Positions 18,549-29,959 of a DNA stretch of 64,000 bases are shown in pieces. The stretch's first letter is position 1; each line of letters begins with the position of its first letter. Below the pieces are notes generated by a model. That model was given only the letters and a program-made list of their open reading frames with translations. It did no database searches and was not told the origin of the DNA. The translations under genes were made by a program, and so were the position numbers. Location of the stretch: assembly GCA_030246985.1 (NCBI GenBank), contig CP107246.1:498282-562281 (forward strand). The letters are read 5' to 3'. This stretch comes from Candidatus Nitricoxidivorans perseverans. Its GTDB lineage: Bacteria > Pseudomonadota > Gammaproteobacteria > Burkholderiales > Rhodocyclaceae.

Positions 18549-19292
18549 ATGCTTGCAATCATCGGCGGCAGCGGCCTGACACAGCTTTCCAGCCTGAGCG
18601 TCTCGCACCAGGAGGTGGTACGCACGCCTTACGGCGAGCCTTCCGGCGCGCTGACCTTCGGGCGCATCGGCTGCCGGGACGTCGTATTCCTGGCGCGCCA
18701 CGGGTATGGGCATACGATCCCGCCCCACCTGGTCAATTACCGGGCCAATATCTGGGCGCTGACCCATGCGGCGAAAGCCGACCGCATCGTTTCGGTGGCT
18801 TCCGTCGGCGGCATCCGCGCCGACCTGGAACCCGGCGCCGTCGTCGTGCCCCACCAGATCGTCGATTACACCTGGGGCCGCCACATGACCTTCTTCGAGG
18901 GTGGGGATTCGCAGGTGGTCCATGTGGACTTCACGGAGCCCTACGACGGCGCGCTGCGCCGGCAGCTGCTCGAAGCGGCGGGCCGGGCGGGGGAGGCGGT
19001 GCTGGACGGCGCCGTCTACGCCGCGACCCAGGGGCCGCGCCTGGAAACGGCCGCCGAAATCGACCGGCTGGCGCGCGACGGCGCCGACGTCGTCGGCATG
19101 ACCGGCATGCCGGAAGCCTCCCTGGCGCGGGAGGCGGAAGTCCCCTACGCCGCCGTCTGCCTGGTCGCCAACTGGGCGGCGGGGCGCGCGAGCAACGCCC
19201 ACGCCATCCGCTTCGACGACATCGAGGCGGTATTGCAGCAGTCGCTGGGGCGCGTGCGGAACATCATCGAGCGGTTCTGCGAGGGCGATTGA
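18549..19292 (+). CDS. Purine nucleoside phosphorylase of the MTAP family, probable S-methyl-5'-thioinosine phosphorylase
   Basis: A 247-residue phosphorylase. [30 protein letters not shown], a phosphate and ribose site at [13 protein letters not shown] and [20 protein letters not shown] are the MTAP/MTIP marks. An Asp-free purine-site motif ([12 protein letters not shown]) fits the 6-oxopurine (thioinosine) branch known from Pseudomonas better than methylthioadenosine; that split is inference. A GAGGAA ribosome site precedes ATG 18549. It works in salvage of the polyamine by-product methylthioadenosine. Confidence 0.85.
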   Translation: MLAIIGGSGLTQLSSLSVSHQEVVRTPYGEPSGALTFGRIGCRDVVFLARHGYGHTIPPHLVNYRANIWALTHAAKADRIVSVASVGGIRADLEPGAVVVPHQIVDYTWGRHMTFFEGGDSQVVHVDFTEPYDGALRRQLLEAAGRAGEAVLDGAVYAATQGPRLETAAEIDRLARDGADVVGMTGMPEASLAREAEVPYAAVCLVANWAAGRASNAHAIRFDDIEAVLQQSLGRVRNIIERFCEGD

Positions 19293-19293
19293 C

Positions 19294-21888
19294 CTAAATC
19301 TGAAGCACGGCCAGGAGTTCCTGCTCCAGCCGCACCAGCGTCGCCATCCGCGAGAGTTCGTGGCCGCTGATCAGGAAGGTGTCCTCGACGCGCTCGCCCA
19401 GGGTGGCGATCTTGGCGGACCGGATCTGGACGCCGTGCTGGCTGAGGACGCGGGCGACCGCGTGAAGCAGCCCGGGCCGGTCGGCGGCGCTGATCGACAT
19501 GACGTACTGGTTGCCCCGGTCGTCCACGTGGATGTTGACCGTCGGCGTGATCGGGAAATGCCGCACCTGGCGCGAAAGACGCACCGATACCGGCGCTTCC
19601 GGGGCGGACGGCGCCCTCAGGCGCTCGGTCAGGTCGTGCTCGACCAGCGCGATCATGTCCCGGTAGGGCATGTCGTGGCCGGGGTCGAGCAGGGCGAAGC
19701 TGTCCAGGGCGTAGCCGTGGCGCGTGGTGTGGATGCGGGCCTCGGCGATCGAATAGCCGAGGCGGGCGAAGAAACCGCACAGCCGCGCGAACAGGCCGGG
19801 CTGGTCGGCGATATAGACCATGACCTGTAATCCCTCGCCGATCGGGTTCAGGCGGGCTTTTACCACGGGCTCCGCGCTATCGACGCGGTAGTAGAGCATG
19901 CGGGTGTGCCAGGCGATCTCGCCGGCGTCGTGGCGCATGAAGTAGCCGGTGTCGAGCTGCTTCCACAGGTCCGCCTCGACGCCCTCCGAGAGGCCGCGCA
20001 GGCGCAGCAGGCTCTTCGCGTCCCACTGCCGCTGCGCCAGGCCCACCATCGGCAGCGGCGCGTCGCCGCGTAGCTGCTGGAGCGTGAGGTGGTAGAGGTC
20101 TTCCAGCAGCTTGCCTTTCCAGGCGTTCCAGACCTTGGGGCCGGTGCCGCGGATGTCGGCGACGGTGATCAGGAAGAGGGCCGTCAGGCGCCGCTCGTTG
20201 CGGACGACCTTGGCAAAGGCGTCGATGACGTCCGGATCGGCGAGATCCTGCTTCTGGGCCACCGAGGACATGGTCAGGTGGTGCTCGACGAGGAAGACCA
20301 CGAGCTCCCCGTCCTCGCCGGCGATGCCGTGTTCGCGGCAGAAGCGCCGCGCGTCGGCCATGCCGAGCCTGGAATGGTCGCCGCCGCGGCCCTTGGCGAT
20401 GTCGTGGAAGAGGGCGGCGACATAGAGCAGCCAGCTCCGCTCGAAGTCGGCCATCAGCTGCGTGCAGAAAGGGTACTCGTGGGCGAATTCCGCCATCGAG
20501 AAGCGCCGGAGGTTGCGCACCACCTGGAGGATGTGCTGGTCCACCGTGTAGGCGTGAAAGAGGTCGTGCTGCATCTGGCCGACGATGCGCCTGAAGGCGG
20601 GCAGGTAGCGGCCGAGGATGCCGTAGCGGTTCATCAGCCGCAGCTCGTGCACCAGGCCGCGTTCCTGCCGGAACAGGGAAAGGAACAGGGCGCGGTTGTC
20701 GGGGTCGCGCCGGAACGCGGCGTCGATGCGGTCGCGCGCCTGCCAGAGGGCGCGCAGGGTGCGCGCGGTCATGCCCTTCAGCTCGGAGCGCCGCTCCATC
20801 AGCAGGAAGCATTCCAGGATGGCGCGCGGCGTGCGCTCGAACACCCCGTCGTCGCGGATGTCGAGCCGGTCTGACACGGTCTGGAACCGCTCGTCGATGG
20901 CGACGGGCGCCGCCGCCGGGCCGGGAGCGATGCGATCGCCGAGGTTCAGCAGGACGATGGAGTTGAGCTGTGTCACCAGCTTGGCGTTGCGGTAGTACCG
21001 CTGCATCAGAATTTCCGAGGCGCGCCGCAGTTCCGTCGGCTGGATCGAGAAGCTCTGCGCCAGTTTTTCCTGGTATTCGAACAGCAGCTTGTCCTCGCGG
21101 CGCCCGGCCAGGTGATGCATCCGGATGCGGATGTGGCGCAGGAACTCCTCGGCCCGGCCGAGGCTCCGCGCCTCTTCGGCGGTGACCAGGACGGCATCCG
21201 CCAGGTCGCGCCAATGGGCTCCGGGGGCGTCGAGATTGGCCGCCAGGGCGAGCCAGCGGATCATCTGCAGGTCTCTCAGCCCGCCGGGGCTCTCTTTGCA
21301 GTTGGGTTCCAGGCTATAGGGCGTGTCGTTGTGGCGGGCGTGGCGCTCCTCCTGCTCCAGCAGCTTGGCCTTGAAGAAGGCGACCGGATCGAGGTGCTCC
21401 TGGAAGCGCCGTACGAACTCCGCGAAGAGGCCGCGGTTGCCGCGGAGCAGGCGCGCCTCGATCAAGGTGGTCTGCACCGTGATGTCCCGATCCGATTCGA
21501 CGAGGCATTCCCCGACGCTTCGGACGCTGTGGCCGATGTCCAGCCCGATGTCCCATAGCAACCCGACCAGGGACTCGATGCGCGGGTGATGGGCGGCATC
21601 GCATCCTTCCGGCACCAGGAGCAGCAGGTCGATGTCCGAGGCCGGATACAGCTCGCCCCGGCCATAGCCGCCGACGGCGACCAGGGCGATGTCGGCGGGA
21701 ACGTCCTGTTTCTGCCAGAGCCCCCGCAGCGCCCGGTCCACGAGCCGGGCGCGGCCGCGCAGCAGGGCGCCGGCGTTGCCGCCCTGTTCGTAGGCCGCGC
21801 GCAGTTCCGTCTGGCCGGCGTGCAGCGCGGCCCGGGTTTCGGCGATCAGCGTGCGGGAACCGGTTCGGGCGATGGCGGCCGCGGGCAT
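19294..21888 (-). CDS. glnD: Bifunctional uridylyltransferase/uridylyl-removing enzyme
   Basis: An 864-residue sensor of glutamine that modifies PII proteins. The nucleotidyltransferase core is [19 protein letters not shown] near residue 70, an HD domain with [15 protein letters not shown] around residue 480, and two C-terminal ACT domains ([20 protein letters not shown] and [20 protein letters not shown]). Start ATG 21888 gives the family length; an upstream open stretch is antisense to map. It follows map by 8 bases. Confidence 0.96.
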   Translation of the reverse strand: MPAAAIARTGSRTLIAETRAALHAGQTELRAAYEQGGNAGALLRGRARLVDRALRGLWQKQDVPADIALVAVGGYGRGELYPASDIDLLLLVPEGCDAAHHPRIESLVGLLWDIGLDIGHSVRSVGECLVESDRDITVQTTLIEARLLRGNRGLFAEFVRRFQEHLDPVAFFKAKLLEQEERHARHNDTPYSLEPNCKESPGGLRDLQMIRWLALAANLDAPGAHWRDLADAVLVTAEEARSLGRAEEFLRHIRIRMHHLAGRREDKLLFEYQEKLAQSFSIQPTELRRASEILMQRYYRNAKLVTQLNSIVLLNLGDRIAPGPAAAPVAIDERFQTVSDRLDIRDDGVFERTPRAILECFLLMERRSELKGMTARTLRALWQARDRIDAAFRRDPDNRALFLSLFRQERGLVHELRLMNRYGILGRYLPAFRRIVGQMQHDLFHAYTVDQHILQVVRNLRRFSMAEFAHEYPFCTQLMADFERSWLLYVAALFHDIAKGRGGDHSRLGMADARRFCREHGIAGEDGELVVFLVEHHLTMSSVAQKQDLADPDVIDAFAKVVRNERRLTALFLITVADIRGTGPKVWNAWKGKLLEDLYHLTLQQLRGDAPLPMVGLAQRQWDAKSLLRLRGLSEGVEADLWKQLDTGYFMRHDAGEIAWHTRMLYYRVDSAEPVVKARLNPIGEGLQVMVYIADQPGLFARLCGFFARLGYSIAEARIHTTRHGYALDSFALLDPGHDMPYRDMIALVEHDLTERLRAPSAPEAPVSVRLSRQVRHFPITPTVNIHVDDRGNQYVMSISAADRPGLLHAVARVLSQHGVQIRSAKIATLGERVEDTFLISGHELSRMATLVRLEQELLAVLQI

Positions 21889-21896
21889 GGAATTCC

Positions 21897-22697
21897 TTAC
21901 CCGGCGATGGCGGGTCTGGCGGGCATGCCGGCGGACAGCGTCAGGACCTCGACGCCGGTTTCGGTCACCGTCACCGTATGCTCCCATTGCGCCGAAAGGC
22001 TGCGGTCGCGGGTGACGATGGTCCAGCCGTCGGGCAGCTCCGAGATGGCGGCCTTGCCGGCGTTGATCATGGGCTCGATGGTGAAAGCCATCCCCGGCCG
22101 CAGTTCGACGCCGTCGCCGCGCTTGCCGTAGTGGAGCACCTGGGGTTCTTCGTGGAAGTGCCGGCCGATGCCGTGGCCGCAGAACTCGCGCACCACCGAG
22201 AAGCCGTTCTTTTCCGCGTGGCGCTGGATGGCGGCGCCGACGTCGCCGAGCCGGCCGCCCGGCCGCACCTGGGCGATGCCCAGCCACAGGCATTCATGGG
22301 TGACCGCGCAAAGCCGTTTGGCTAGGATCGAGGCCTCGCCGACGACGAACATGCGGCTGGTGTCGCCGTGCCAGCCGTTCTTGACGGTGGTGATGTCCAG
22401 GTTGACGATGTCGCCCTTCTTCAAGGGGCGGTCGTTGGGCACGCCGTGGCAGACTTGGTGGTTGACCGAGGCGCAGATGGATTTTGGGTAGGGCGGATAG
22501 CCGGGCGGCGCATAGTTGAGCGGGGCCGGGACGCAGCCCTGCACGCCGACCATGTAGTCATGGCAGAGCCGGTCCAGTTCGGCGGTGGTGACGCCTGGCT
22601 TGACGAAGGGTTCGATGTGATCCAGCACCTCGGCCGCCAGGCGGCCGGCAACGCGCATTTTCTCGATTTCTTCCGGGGTCTTGATGGCGATGCTCAT
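21897..22697 (-). CDS. map: Methionine aminopeptidase, type I
   Basis: A 266-residue enzyme that trims the initiator Met. Metal ligands are seen as Asp in NLDIT and GDTSRMF, His in CGHGIGRHFHEEP, Glu in AFTIEPM and Glu in QWEHTVTVTE. As in most proteobacteria it is divergent from rpsB, with a roughly 200-base control region between them. It is followed by glnD. Confidence 0.96.
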   Translation of the reverse strand: MSIAIKTPEEIEKMRVAGRLAAEVLDHIEPFVKPGVTTAELDRLCHDYMVGVQGCVPAPLNYAPPGYPPYPKSICASVNHQVCHGVPNDRPLKKGDIVNLDITTVKNGWHGDTSRMFVVGEASILAKRLCAVTHECLWLGIAQVRPGGRLGDVGAAIQRHAEKNGFSVVREFCGHGIGRHFHEEPQVLHYGKRGDGVELRPGMAFTIEPMINAGKAAISELPDGWTIVTRDRSLSAQWEHTVTVTETGVEVLTLSAGMPARPAIAG

Positions 22698-22745
22698 GCT
22701 GTACGTTCGCTGGGGACAGCCGGCATTCTAACCGCGAGGATACGC

Positions 22746-22775
22746 TTGAGGTTGTCATGGACAAGTGGTTATAAT
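22746..22775 (+). promoter_or_regulatory. Sigma-70 promoter of the rpsB-tsf operon
   Basis: TTGAGG at 22746-22751 and TATAAT at 22770-22775 are 18 bases apart. The leader of about 115 bases to the rpsB ATG is GC-rich with short inverted pairs (TCCGG/CCGGA) and might hold the S2 autoregulatory structure known upstream of rpsB in other bacteria; I could not identify the motif with certainty. Confidence 0.7.
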
Positions 22776-22896
22776 GCGCGCCCTGTCCGGATCGTCCGGG
22801 CAGAATTCGCACGTCCGGCGCCGAATGGGTGATCCTGATTCTTCAAGATGAGGTCACGGCCGGGCGGAGGCTCAACCCATATCGGAGATCGACACG

Positions 22897-23658
22897 ATGA
22901 GTACCACCATGCGCCAGATGCTGGAGGCCGGCGTTCATTTCGGCCACCAGACCCGTTTCTGGAACCCCAAGATGGCCGCCTACATTTTCGGCCACCGCAA
23001 CAAGATCCATATCATCAACCTCGAAAAGACCCTCGCCAAGTACAACGAGGCGATGGCCTTCGTGAAGAAGACGGCGGCCAAGAAGGGCACCATTCTTTTC
23101 GTCAGCACCAAGCGCCAAGCCCGCGAGATCATCGCCGAGGAGGCCCGGCGCTGCGGCATGCCCTATGTCGACGAGCGCTGGCTCGGCGGGATGCTGACGA
23201 ACTTCAAGACCGTCAAGATTTCCATCAAGCGCCTCAAGGACCTGGAGCAGATGTTCCAGGACGGCGGCTTCGAGCGCATGAGCAAGAAGGAGGCGCTGAT
23301 GGCCACGCGCGAAATGGCGAAGCTTCAGAAGAGCATCGGCGGCATCAAGGACATGCCCGGACTGCCGGATGCCGTGTTCATCATCGACGTCGGCTATCAC
23401 AAGATCGCCGTTACCGAGGTCAACAAGCTCGGCATTCCCGTGATCGGCGTGGTCGACACCAACCACAACCCCGAGGGCGTGGCGTACGTCATTCCGGGCA
23501 ACGACGATTCCTCGCGCGCCATCCGGCTCTATGCCCGCGGCGTCGCCGACGCCATCCTGGAAGGCAAGAACCAGGCGATCAACGAGGTGGTGCAGCAGAT
23601 GGCCGGCGACGGCGAACTCGGCGAGTTCGTCGAGGTCGAGGAAGAAACCGCCGAATAA
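22897..23658 (+). CDS. rpsB: 30S ribosomal protein S2
   Basis: A 253-residue protein with typical S2 blocks: [20 protein letters not shown] at the start, [27 protein letters not shown] and [12 protein letters not shown]. It opens the rpsB-tsf-pyrH-frr run. An acidic tail ([11 protein letters not shown]) is usual in this class. Confidence 0.98.
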   Translation: MSTTMRQMLEAGVHFGHQTRFWNPKMAAYIFGHRNKIHIINLEKTLAKYNEAMAFVKKTAAKKGTILFVSTKRQAREIIAEEARRCGMPYVDERWLGGMLTNFKTVKISIKRLKDLEQMFQDGGFERMSKKEALMATREMAKLQKSIGGIKDMPGLPDAVFIIDVGYHKIAVTEVNKLGIPVIGVVDTNHNPEGVAYVIPGNDDSSRAIRLYARGVADAILEGKNQAINEVVQQMAGDGELGEFVEVEEETAE

Positions 23659-23689
23659 CGCAACCGAATCCCGAATCTGGAGCAGAAGA

Positions 23690-24583
23690 ATGGCGGAAAT
23701 CACCGCGAGCATGGTCAAGGAACTGCGCGAGAAGACCGACGCGCCCATGATGGAATGCAAGAAGGCGCTGACCGAGGCCGGCGGCGACATGGCCAAGGCC
23801 GAGGAAATCCTGCGCGTCAAGCTGGGCAACAAGGCGACCAAGGCCGCGGCCCGTGTCGCCGCCGAGGGCGTGGTCGGCCTTTACCTGGCGGCCGACGGCA
23901 AGCTGGGCAGCCTGGTCGAGGTCAATTCCGAGACCGACTTCGTCGCCAAGAACGACGAGTTCATCGCGCTCGCCAGGGGCTGCGCCGAGCTCGTCGCCAC
24001 GAAGAATCCCGCCGACGTGGCGGCGCTCTCGGCCTTGCCGATGGGCGAGGGCACGGTTGAGTCGACCCGCGCCGCGCTGGTCGGCAAGATCGGCGAGAAC
24101 ATGGCGATCCGCCGCTTTGTCCGCACCGAGGCACGGGGGAAGCTGACCTCCTATGTGCACGGCGGCGCCAAGATCGCCGTGCTGGTCGACGTGACCGGCG
24201 GCGACGATCAGCTCGCCAAGGATCTCGCCATGCACATCGCCGCCTCCAAGCCCAAGTCGCTGGATTCTTCCGGCGTGCCGGCGGAGCTGCTGGACACCGA
24301 GCGCCGCATCGCCGTCGAGAAGGCGCGCGAAGCCGGCAAGCCGGAAGCCATGCTGGAAAAGATCGCCGAGGGAACCGTCCAGAAATACTTGAAGGACGTC
24401 ACCCTGCTGGGCCAGGTCTTCGTCAAGGCCGAGGACGGCAAGCAGACCATCGAGCAGTTGCTCAAGGCCCGGGGCGCAAGGGTGAACGGCTTCACCCTGT
24501 ACGTCGTCGGCGAGGGCATCGAGAAGAAGGTGAACGACTTCGCCGCCGAGGTGGCCGCCCAGGCTGCCGCGGCAAAAAAGTAG
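23690..24583 (+). CDS. tsf: Elongation factor Ts
   Basis: A 297-residue guanine-nucleotide exchange factor for EF-Tu. The N-terminal UBA-like helix pair ([20 protein letters not shown]), the EF-Tu-binding [10 protein letters not shown] and a full dimer domain are present. ATG 23690 follows rpsB by 31 bases with a GGAG site upstream; the open frame in front of it lies inside rpsB. Confidence 0.97.
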   Translation: MAEITASMVKELREKTDAPMMECKKALTEAGGDMAKAEEILRVKLGNKATKAAARVAAEGVVGLYLAADGKLGSLVEVNSETDFVAKNDEFIALARGCAELVATKNPADVAALSALPMGEGTVESTRAALVGKIGENMAIRRFVRTEARGKLTSYVHGGAKIAVLVDVTGGDDQLAKDLAMHIAASKPKSLDSSGVPAELLDTERRIAVEKAREAGKPEAMLEKIAEGTVQKYLKDVTLLGQVFVKAEDGKQTIEQLLKARGARVNGFTLYVVGEGIEKKVNDFAAEVAAQAAAAKK

Positions 24584-24591
24584 GCGTGCCG

Positions 24592-25317
24592 ATGACCGCC
24601 GCCGAATCCCCGCGTTATCGGCGCATTCTGCTCAAGCTCTCGGGCGAGGCCCTGATGGGCGACGACGCCTACGGCATCAACCGCGACATGCTCGGCGCCA
24701 TCGTCGCCGAGGTGAAGGCGGTGGCCGGCCTGGGCGTCGAGATCGGGATCGTCATCGGCGGCGGCAACATCTTTCGCGGCATGGCCGGCGCATCGACAGG
24801 CATGGATCGGGCCACGGCCGACTACATGGGCATGCTGGCGACCGTCATGAACGCCATGGCCCTGGCCGACGCCATGCGCCGGGCCGACCTGCCGGCCCGC
24901 GTTCAGTCGGCCCTCAACATCGAGCAGGTGGTCGAGCCCTATATCCGGGGCAAGGCCATCCGCTACCTTGAGGAGGGCAAGGTCGTCGTCTTCGGCGGCG
25001 GCACGGGCAATCCCTTCTTCACCACCGACACCGCGGCCGCCCTGCGCGGCTCGGAGATCGGCGCAGGGATCGTGCTCAAGGCCACCAAGGTCGACGGCGT
25101 CTATTCCGCAGATCCCAAGAAGGATCCGGCCGCCACCCGCTACTCGAAAATCAGCTTCGACGAGGCCATCGGCCGCGGGCTCGGGGTCATGGACGCCACG
25201 GCCTTCGCGCTCTGCCGCGACCAGAAGCTGCCGATCAACGTGTTTTCCATCTTCAAGCCGGGCGCCCTGAAGCGCGTCGTCCTCGGGGAGGACGAGGGCA
25301 CCCTGGTGCATTGCTAA
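24592..25317 (+). CDS. pyrH: Uridylate kinase
   Basis: A 241-residue hexameric UMP kinase of the amino-acid-kinase fold. [39 protein letters not shown] and the late [13 protein letters not shown] are the PyrH marks. GTG 24586 could add two codons, but ATG 24592 brings the N-terminus in line with relatives. The gene lies between tsf and frr in the usual order. Confidence 0.96.
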   Translation: MTAAESPRYRRILLKLSGEALMGDDAYGINRDMLGAIVAEVKAVAGLGVEIGIVIGGGNIFRGMAGASTGMDRATADYMGMLATVMNAMALADAMRRADLPARVQSALNIEQVVEPYIRGKAIRYLEEGKVVVFGGGTGNPFFTTDTAAALRGSEIGAGIVLKATKVDGVYSADPKKDPAATRYSKISFDEAIGRGLGVMDATAFALCRDQKLPINVFSIFKPGALKRVVLGEDEGTLVHC

Positions 25318-25330
25318 GGGAGCATCTGCG

Positions 25331-25888
25331 ATGATTGCCGAACTCAGGAAAACCACCGAACAGAAGATGCAGAAGAGCCTGGAGGCCCTGAAGCACGATC
25401 TCGCCAAGGTAAGGACGGGCCGCGCCCATACCGGCCTGCTCGACCATGTCCAGGTCGATTACTACGGCTCGATGATGCCCATCAACCAGGTGGCGAACCT
25501 GACCCTGCTGGATGCCCGCACCATCGGCGTCCAGCCCTGGGAAAAGAACATGATCGCCAAGGTCGAGAAGGCGATCCGCGACTGCGACCTCGGCCTCAAT
25601 CCCGCCACCCAGGGCGACGTCATCCGCGTGCCGATGCCGATGCTGACCGAGGAGCGCCGCCGCGAACTCATCAAGGTGGTCAAACACGAGGGCGAGAACG
25701 CCAAGGTGGCCGTGCGCAACCTGCGCCGCGACGCCATCGCCCATCTCAAGGACGCGCTCAAGAAGCACGAGATCCCGGAGGATGACGAACGCCGGGCCCA
25801 GGACGACGTCCAGAAGCTTACCGACCGCTACGTGGCGGAGGTGGACAGGATGCTCGCTGAGAAGGAAAAAGACCTGATGGCGGTCTGA
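25331..25888 (+). CDS. frr: Ribosome recycling factor
   Basis: A 185-residue factor that splits the post-termination ribosome with EF-G. Marks are [20 protein letters not shown], the [14 protein letters not shown] hinge and [15 protein letters not shown]. Length is exactly that of the family. Confidence 0.97.
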   Translation: MIAELRKTTEQKMQKSLEALKHDLAKVRTGRAHTGLLDHVQVDYYGSMMPINQVANLTLLDARTIGVQPWEKNMIAKVEKAIRDCDLGLNPATQGDVIRVPMPMLTEERRRELIKVVKHEGENAKVAVRNLRRDAIAHLKDALKKHEIPEDDERRAQDDVQKLTDRYVAEVDRMLAEKEKDLMAV

Positions 25889-25892
25889 CGCC

Positions 25893-26670
25893 ATGGCATT
25901 CGCCAGTGCGACCCGTGAGATACCCAAGGTTCGGGACGTTCCGCGGCATCTGGCCGTCATCATGGACGGCAACGGCCGCTGGGCGAAGAAGCGGTTCCTG
26001 CCGCGCGTCGCCGGCCACAAGCGCGGCGTCGAGACTCTGCGCGCCGTCGTCAAGGACTGTATCGAGCGCGGCATCGAATACCTGACCGTCTTCGCCTTCA
26101 GCTCCGAGAACTGGCGCCGCCCGCCGGAAGAGGTGTCCTTCCTGATGAACCTCTTCATGGCGGCGCTCGATGAAGAGATCGGCCGGCTGCACGAAAACGG
26201 CATCCGTCTCAAGGTCATCGGCGACCGCTCCCGCTTCGAGCCTCGCCTCGTCGAGCGCATCGAGCGCGGCGAGGCGCTGACGGCGGCCAACACGTGCCTG
26301 ACCCTCACCATCGCCGCCAACTATGGCGGCCGCTGGGACATCCTCCAGGCCGTCAATCGCATGGCGGCGGCCCATCCCGAAAAGGCCGGGAACTGGACGG
26401 AGGACGACCTTGCGCCCTTCCTGTCGATGGCCTACGCGCCCGAGCCCGACCTTTTTATCCGAACCGGGGGCGAGCAGCGCATCAGCAATTTTCTCCTTTG
26501 GCAGCTGGCCTACTGCGAGCTTCATTTCACCGACCTGTTCTGGCCGGAATTCGACGCCGCGGCGCTGGACCGGGCCATCGCCTCCTTCCAGAAACGGGAG
26601 CGCCGTTTCGGCCGCACCAGCGAGCAGCTGCTCGCCGTCCCGTCGGCACTGACTCCTGCGATGCCGGCCG

Positions 26671-26678
<8 letters not shown>
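25893..26678 (+). CDS. uppS: Undecaprenyl diphosphate synthase
   Basis: A 261-residue cis-prenyltransferase that makes the lipid carrier for peptidoglycan and LPS. The substrate loop [13 protein letters not shown], the GHKRGVET turn, [11 protein letters not shown] and the C-terminal [18 protein letters not shown] are intact. It overlaps cdsA by 8 bases. It uses the product of the MEP pathway, to which dxr next door belongs. Confidence 0.97.
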
Positions 26679-27425
<747 letters not shown>

Positions 27426-27429
<4 letters not shown>

Positions 27430-28595
27430 ATCGCCAAAGACTGACGATCCTCGGGGCCACCGGCTCCATCGGCGCCAGCACGCTGAACGTGGTGGTGCGC
27501 CATCCGGACCGCTTCGAGGTCGTCGCGCTCACCGGCCATCGGCGGATCGACGTGCTGGCCGAGCAGTGCCGGCGCTTTTCCCCGCGCTACGCCGTGGTGG
27601 GGGAGGCGGGCGATGCTGCTTCGCTGGCCGACGCCCTGCGTGGACAGGGCACGGAGGTGCTGGCCGGCCCCGAGGCCCTGGAACGCGTCGCCGCCCTGCC
27701 GGAAGTCGATGCGGTGATGGCGGCCATCGTCGGCGCCGCCGGCCTCCAACCCACGCTGGCGGCCGTGCGGGCGGGCAAGAAGGTGCTGCTGGCCAATAAG
27801 GAATCGCTGGTCATGGCCGGCCAGGTGTTCATGGCCGAGGTGCGCCGGTCGGAAGCGGTTCTGCTGCCGATCGACAGCGAGCATAATGCGGTATTTCAAT
27901 CACTTCCATTCAATTACTCAGGTGATCTCTCAAGAGTTGGCGTGCGCCGCATCCTGCTCACGGCATCGGGCGGCCCCTTCCGGGCGACCCCCTTGGAACG
28001 ACTGGAGGCCGTGACGCCGGAGGAGGCCTGCGCGCACCCCAACTGGTCGATGGGGCGCAAGATTTCCGTCGATTCGGCGACGATGATGAACAAGGGGCTG
28101 GAGGTCATCGAGGCGCGCTGGCTGTTCAACGCGGTGCCGGAGGATATCGAGGTGGTCATCCACCCCCAGAGCATCGTCCACTCGCTCGTCCAGTACATGG
28201 ACGGATCGGTGCTGGCGGAACTGGGCAACCCGGATATGCGCACGCCCATCGCCCATGCGCTGGCCTGGCCGGAGCGGATCGAGTCGGGCGTGGCTTCCCT
28301 GGATCTCTTCGAGGTGGCCCGGCTCGATTTCGAGCGGCCGGACTTCGCGCGTTTTCCATGCCTCGATCTCGCGTATCGCGCCCTTCGGGCGGGCGGCAAC
28401 GCGCCGGCGGTGCTCAATGCCGCCAACGAGGTGGCGGTGGCCGCCTTTCTCGACGGACGGCTGCCTTTCCTCTCCATCGCCAAGGTCATCGCGGGGGCGC
28501 TGGAGGCCGTTCCCGTGGCCGATGTGCCGGACCTGCCGGCCGTCCTCGCGGCCGACGCGGCGGGACGGGCCGCGGCCGGACGGATGATTCCATGA
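27426..28595 (+). CDS. dxr: 1-deoxy-D-xylulose-5-phosphate reductoisomerase
   Basis: A 389-residue enzyme for the committed MEP step. NADPH loop [25 protein letters not shown], the metal and substrate loop [17 protein letters not shown], and [20 protein letters not shown] are all seen. It is coupled to cdsA and rseP by 4-base overlaps. An AT-rich patch with uncommon codons lies at 27886-27940, within an otherwise GC-rich gene. Confidence 0.97.
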
Positions 28596-29956
28596 ACATC
28601 CTCTGGTACCTGGGCGCCTTCGTACTCGCCCTGGGGCTGCTCATCGTCGCGCACGAACTCGGCCATTTCCTGGTGGCCCGACTGTGCGGCGTCAAGGTGC
28701 TGCGCTTTTCGGTCGGTTTCGGCAAGCCCCTCGTGACGCGCCGCTTCGGCCGGGACGGCACCGAGTGGATGCTGGCGGCGTTTCCGCTGGGTGGATACGT
28801 CAAGATGCTCGACGAGCAGGAGGGCCCGGTGGCGCCCGAGGAAGTCCATCGCGCCTTCAATCGCCAGCCCGTCGGACGTCGCGCGGCCGTCGTCATCGCC
28901 GGGCCGGTCGCCAATCTGCTGCTGGCCGTCCTGATCTACTGGGGGCTGTTCATCCATGGCGTCGAGGAATTGCGCCCCATCCTCGCTCAGCCTCCAGCCG
29001 GCAGCGCCGCCGCCCGCGCCGCCATCCAGGAAGGCGAAACGGTGCGCTCGGTCGAGGGCAATCCGATCCGATCCCTGCCGGAACTGCGCTGGGAAGTGCT
29101 GCGGCTGGCGGTCGACCATCAACCGGTGACCCTGGAGACGGTCAATCCGCGCGGCGAGATCGCCTTTCGCAGGATCGACACTTCCGCGCTCGACGTGAGT
29201 GAACTGGAGGGCGATATCCTGCGCGAACTGGGGCTCGCGCTTTTCAGGCCGAAGCTCAGGCCCGTTGTCGGCCGCGTCGCCGCGGCTTCCCCGGCCGAGA
29301 CGGCCGGCATCCGCGCCGGCGACGAGGTCGTCGCCATCGAAGGCCGGCCGGTCGCCGCCTGGAACGAAGTGGTGGAGGCGATCCGGAATTCCCCCGGCCG
29401 TCCCGTGACGCTGGACGTGCTTCGGGAAGGCCGACAGGAGGCGCTGGCGGTGACGCCGGCCTCGGTGGAGGAGGGCGGCCGGAGCATCGGGCGCATCGGC
29501 GTCGCCGTCCGGGAGGATCCCGCCGTCCACGCTGGACTGACTTTCCAGGTGCGGTACGGGCCGGCCGACGCCCTGGGCAGGGCAATCTCCCAGACCTGGG
29601 ACACCTCCGCGTTCACCCTGCGCATGATCGGTCGCATGCTGGTCGGCGACCTGTCCGCCAGGAACATCTCCGGCCCTATCACCATCGCCGACTACGCCGG
29701 CCAGTCGGCGCGACTGGGCTTGTCGCACTACCTCAAGTTCCTGGCCATCATCAGCATCAGCCTGGGCGTGCTGAATCTGCTGCCCATCCCCATTCTGGAT
29801 GGGGGGCATTTGTTGTATTATTTCGCGGAGGTCGTCAAGGGAGGCCCGCTTTCGGAGCGGGTGATGGAGATCGGCCAGCAGATCGGCATCGGCCTGCTGG
29901 CATTCCTGATGGCGCTCGCTTTTTACAACGACATCAATCGTCTTGTTTTCGGCTAA
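28592..29956 (+). CDS. rseP: Site-2 membrane metalloprotease RseP
   Basis: A 454-residue inner-membrane protease that finishes cleavage of the anti-sigma factor RseA and clears signal peptides. The zinc motif HELGH is in the first helix ([20 protein letters not shown]), two PDZ domains lie at about 115-290, and the second catalytic helix has [16 protein letters not shown]. It sits between dxr and bamA in the usual order. Confidence 0.96.
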   Translation: MNILWYLGAFVLALGLLIVAHELGHFLVARLCGVKVLRFSVGFGKPLVTRRFGRDGTEWMLAAFPLGGYVKMLDEQEGPVAPEEVHRAFNRQPVGRRAAVVIAGPVANLLLAVLIYWGLFIHGVEELRPILAQPPAGSAAARAAIQEGETVRSVEGNPIRSLPELRWEVLRLAVDHQPVTLETVNPRGEIAFRRIDTSALDVSELEGDILRELGLALFRPKLRPVVGRVAAASPAETAGIRAGDEVVAIEGRPVAAWNEVVEAIRNSPGRPVTLDVLREGRQEALAVTPASVEEGGRSIGRIGVAVREDPAVHAGLTFQVRYGPADALGRAISQTWDTSAFTLRMIGRMLVGDLSARNISGPITIADYAGQSARLGLSHYLKFLAIISISLGVLNLLPIPILDGGHLLYYFAEVVKGGPLSERVMEIGQQIGIGLLAFLMALAFYNDINRLVFG

Positions 29957-29959
29957 CCC

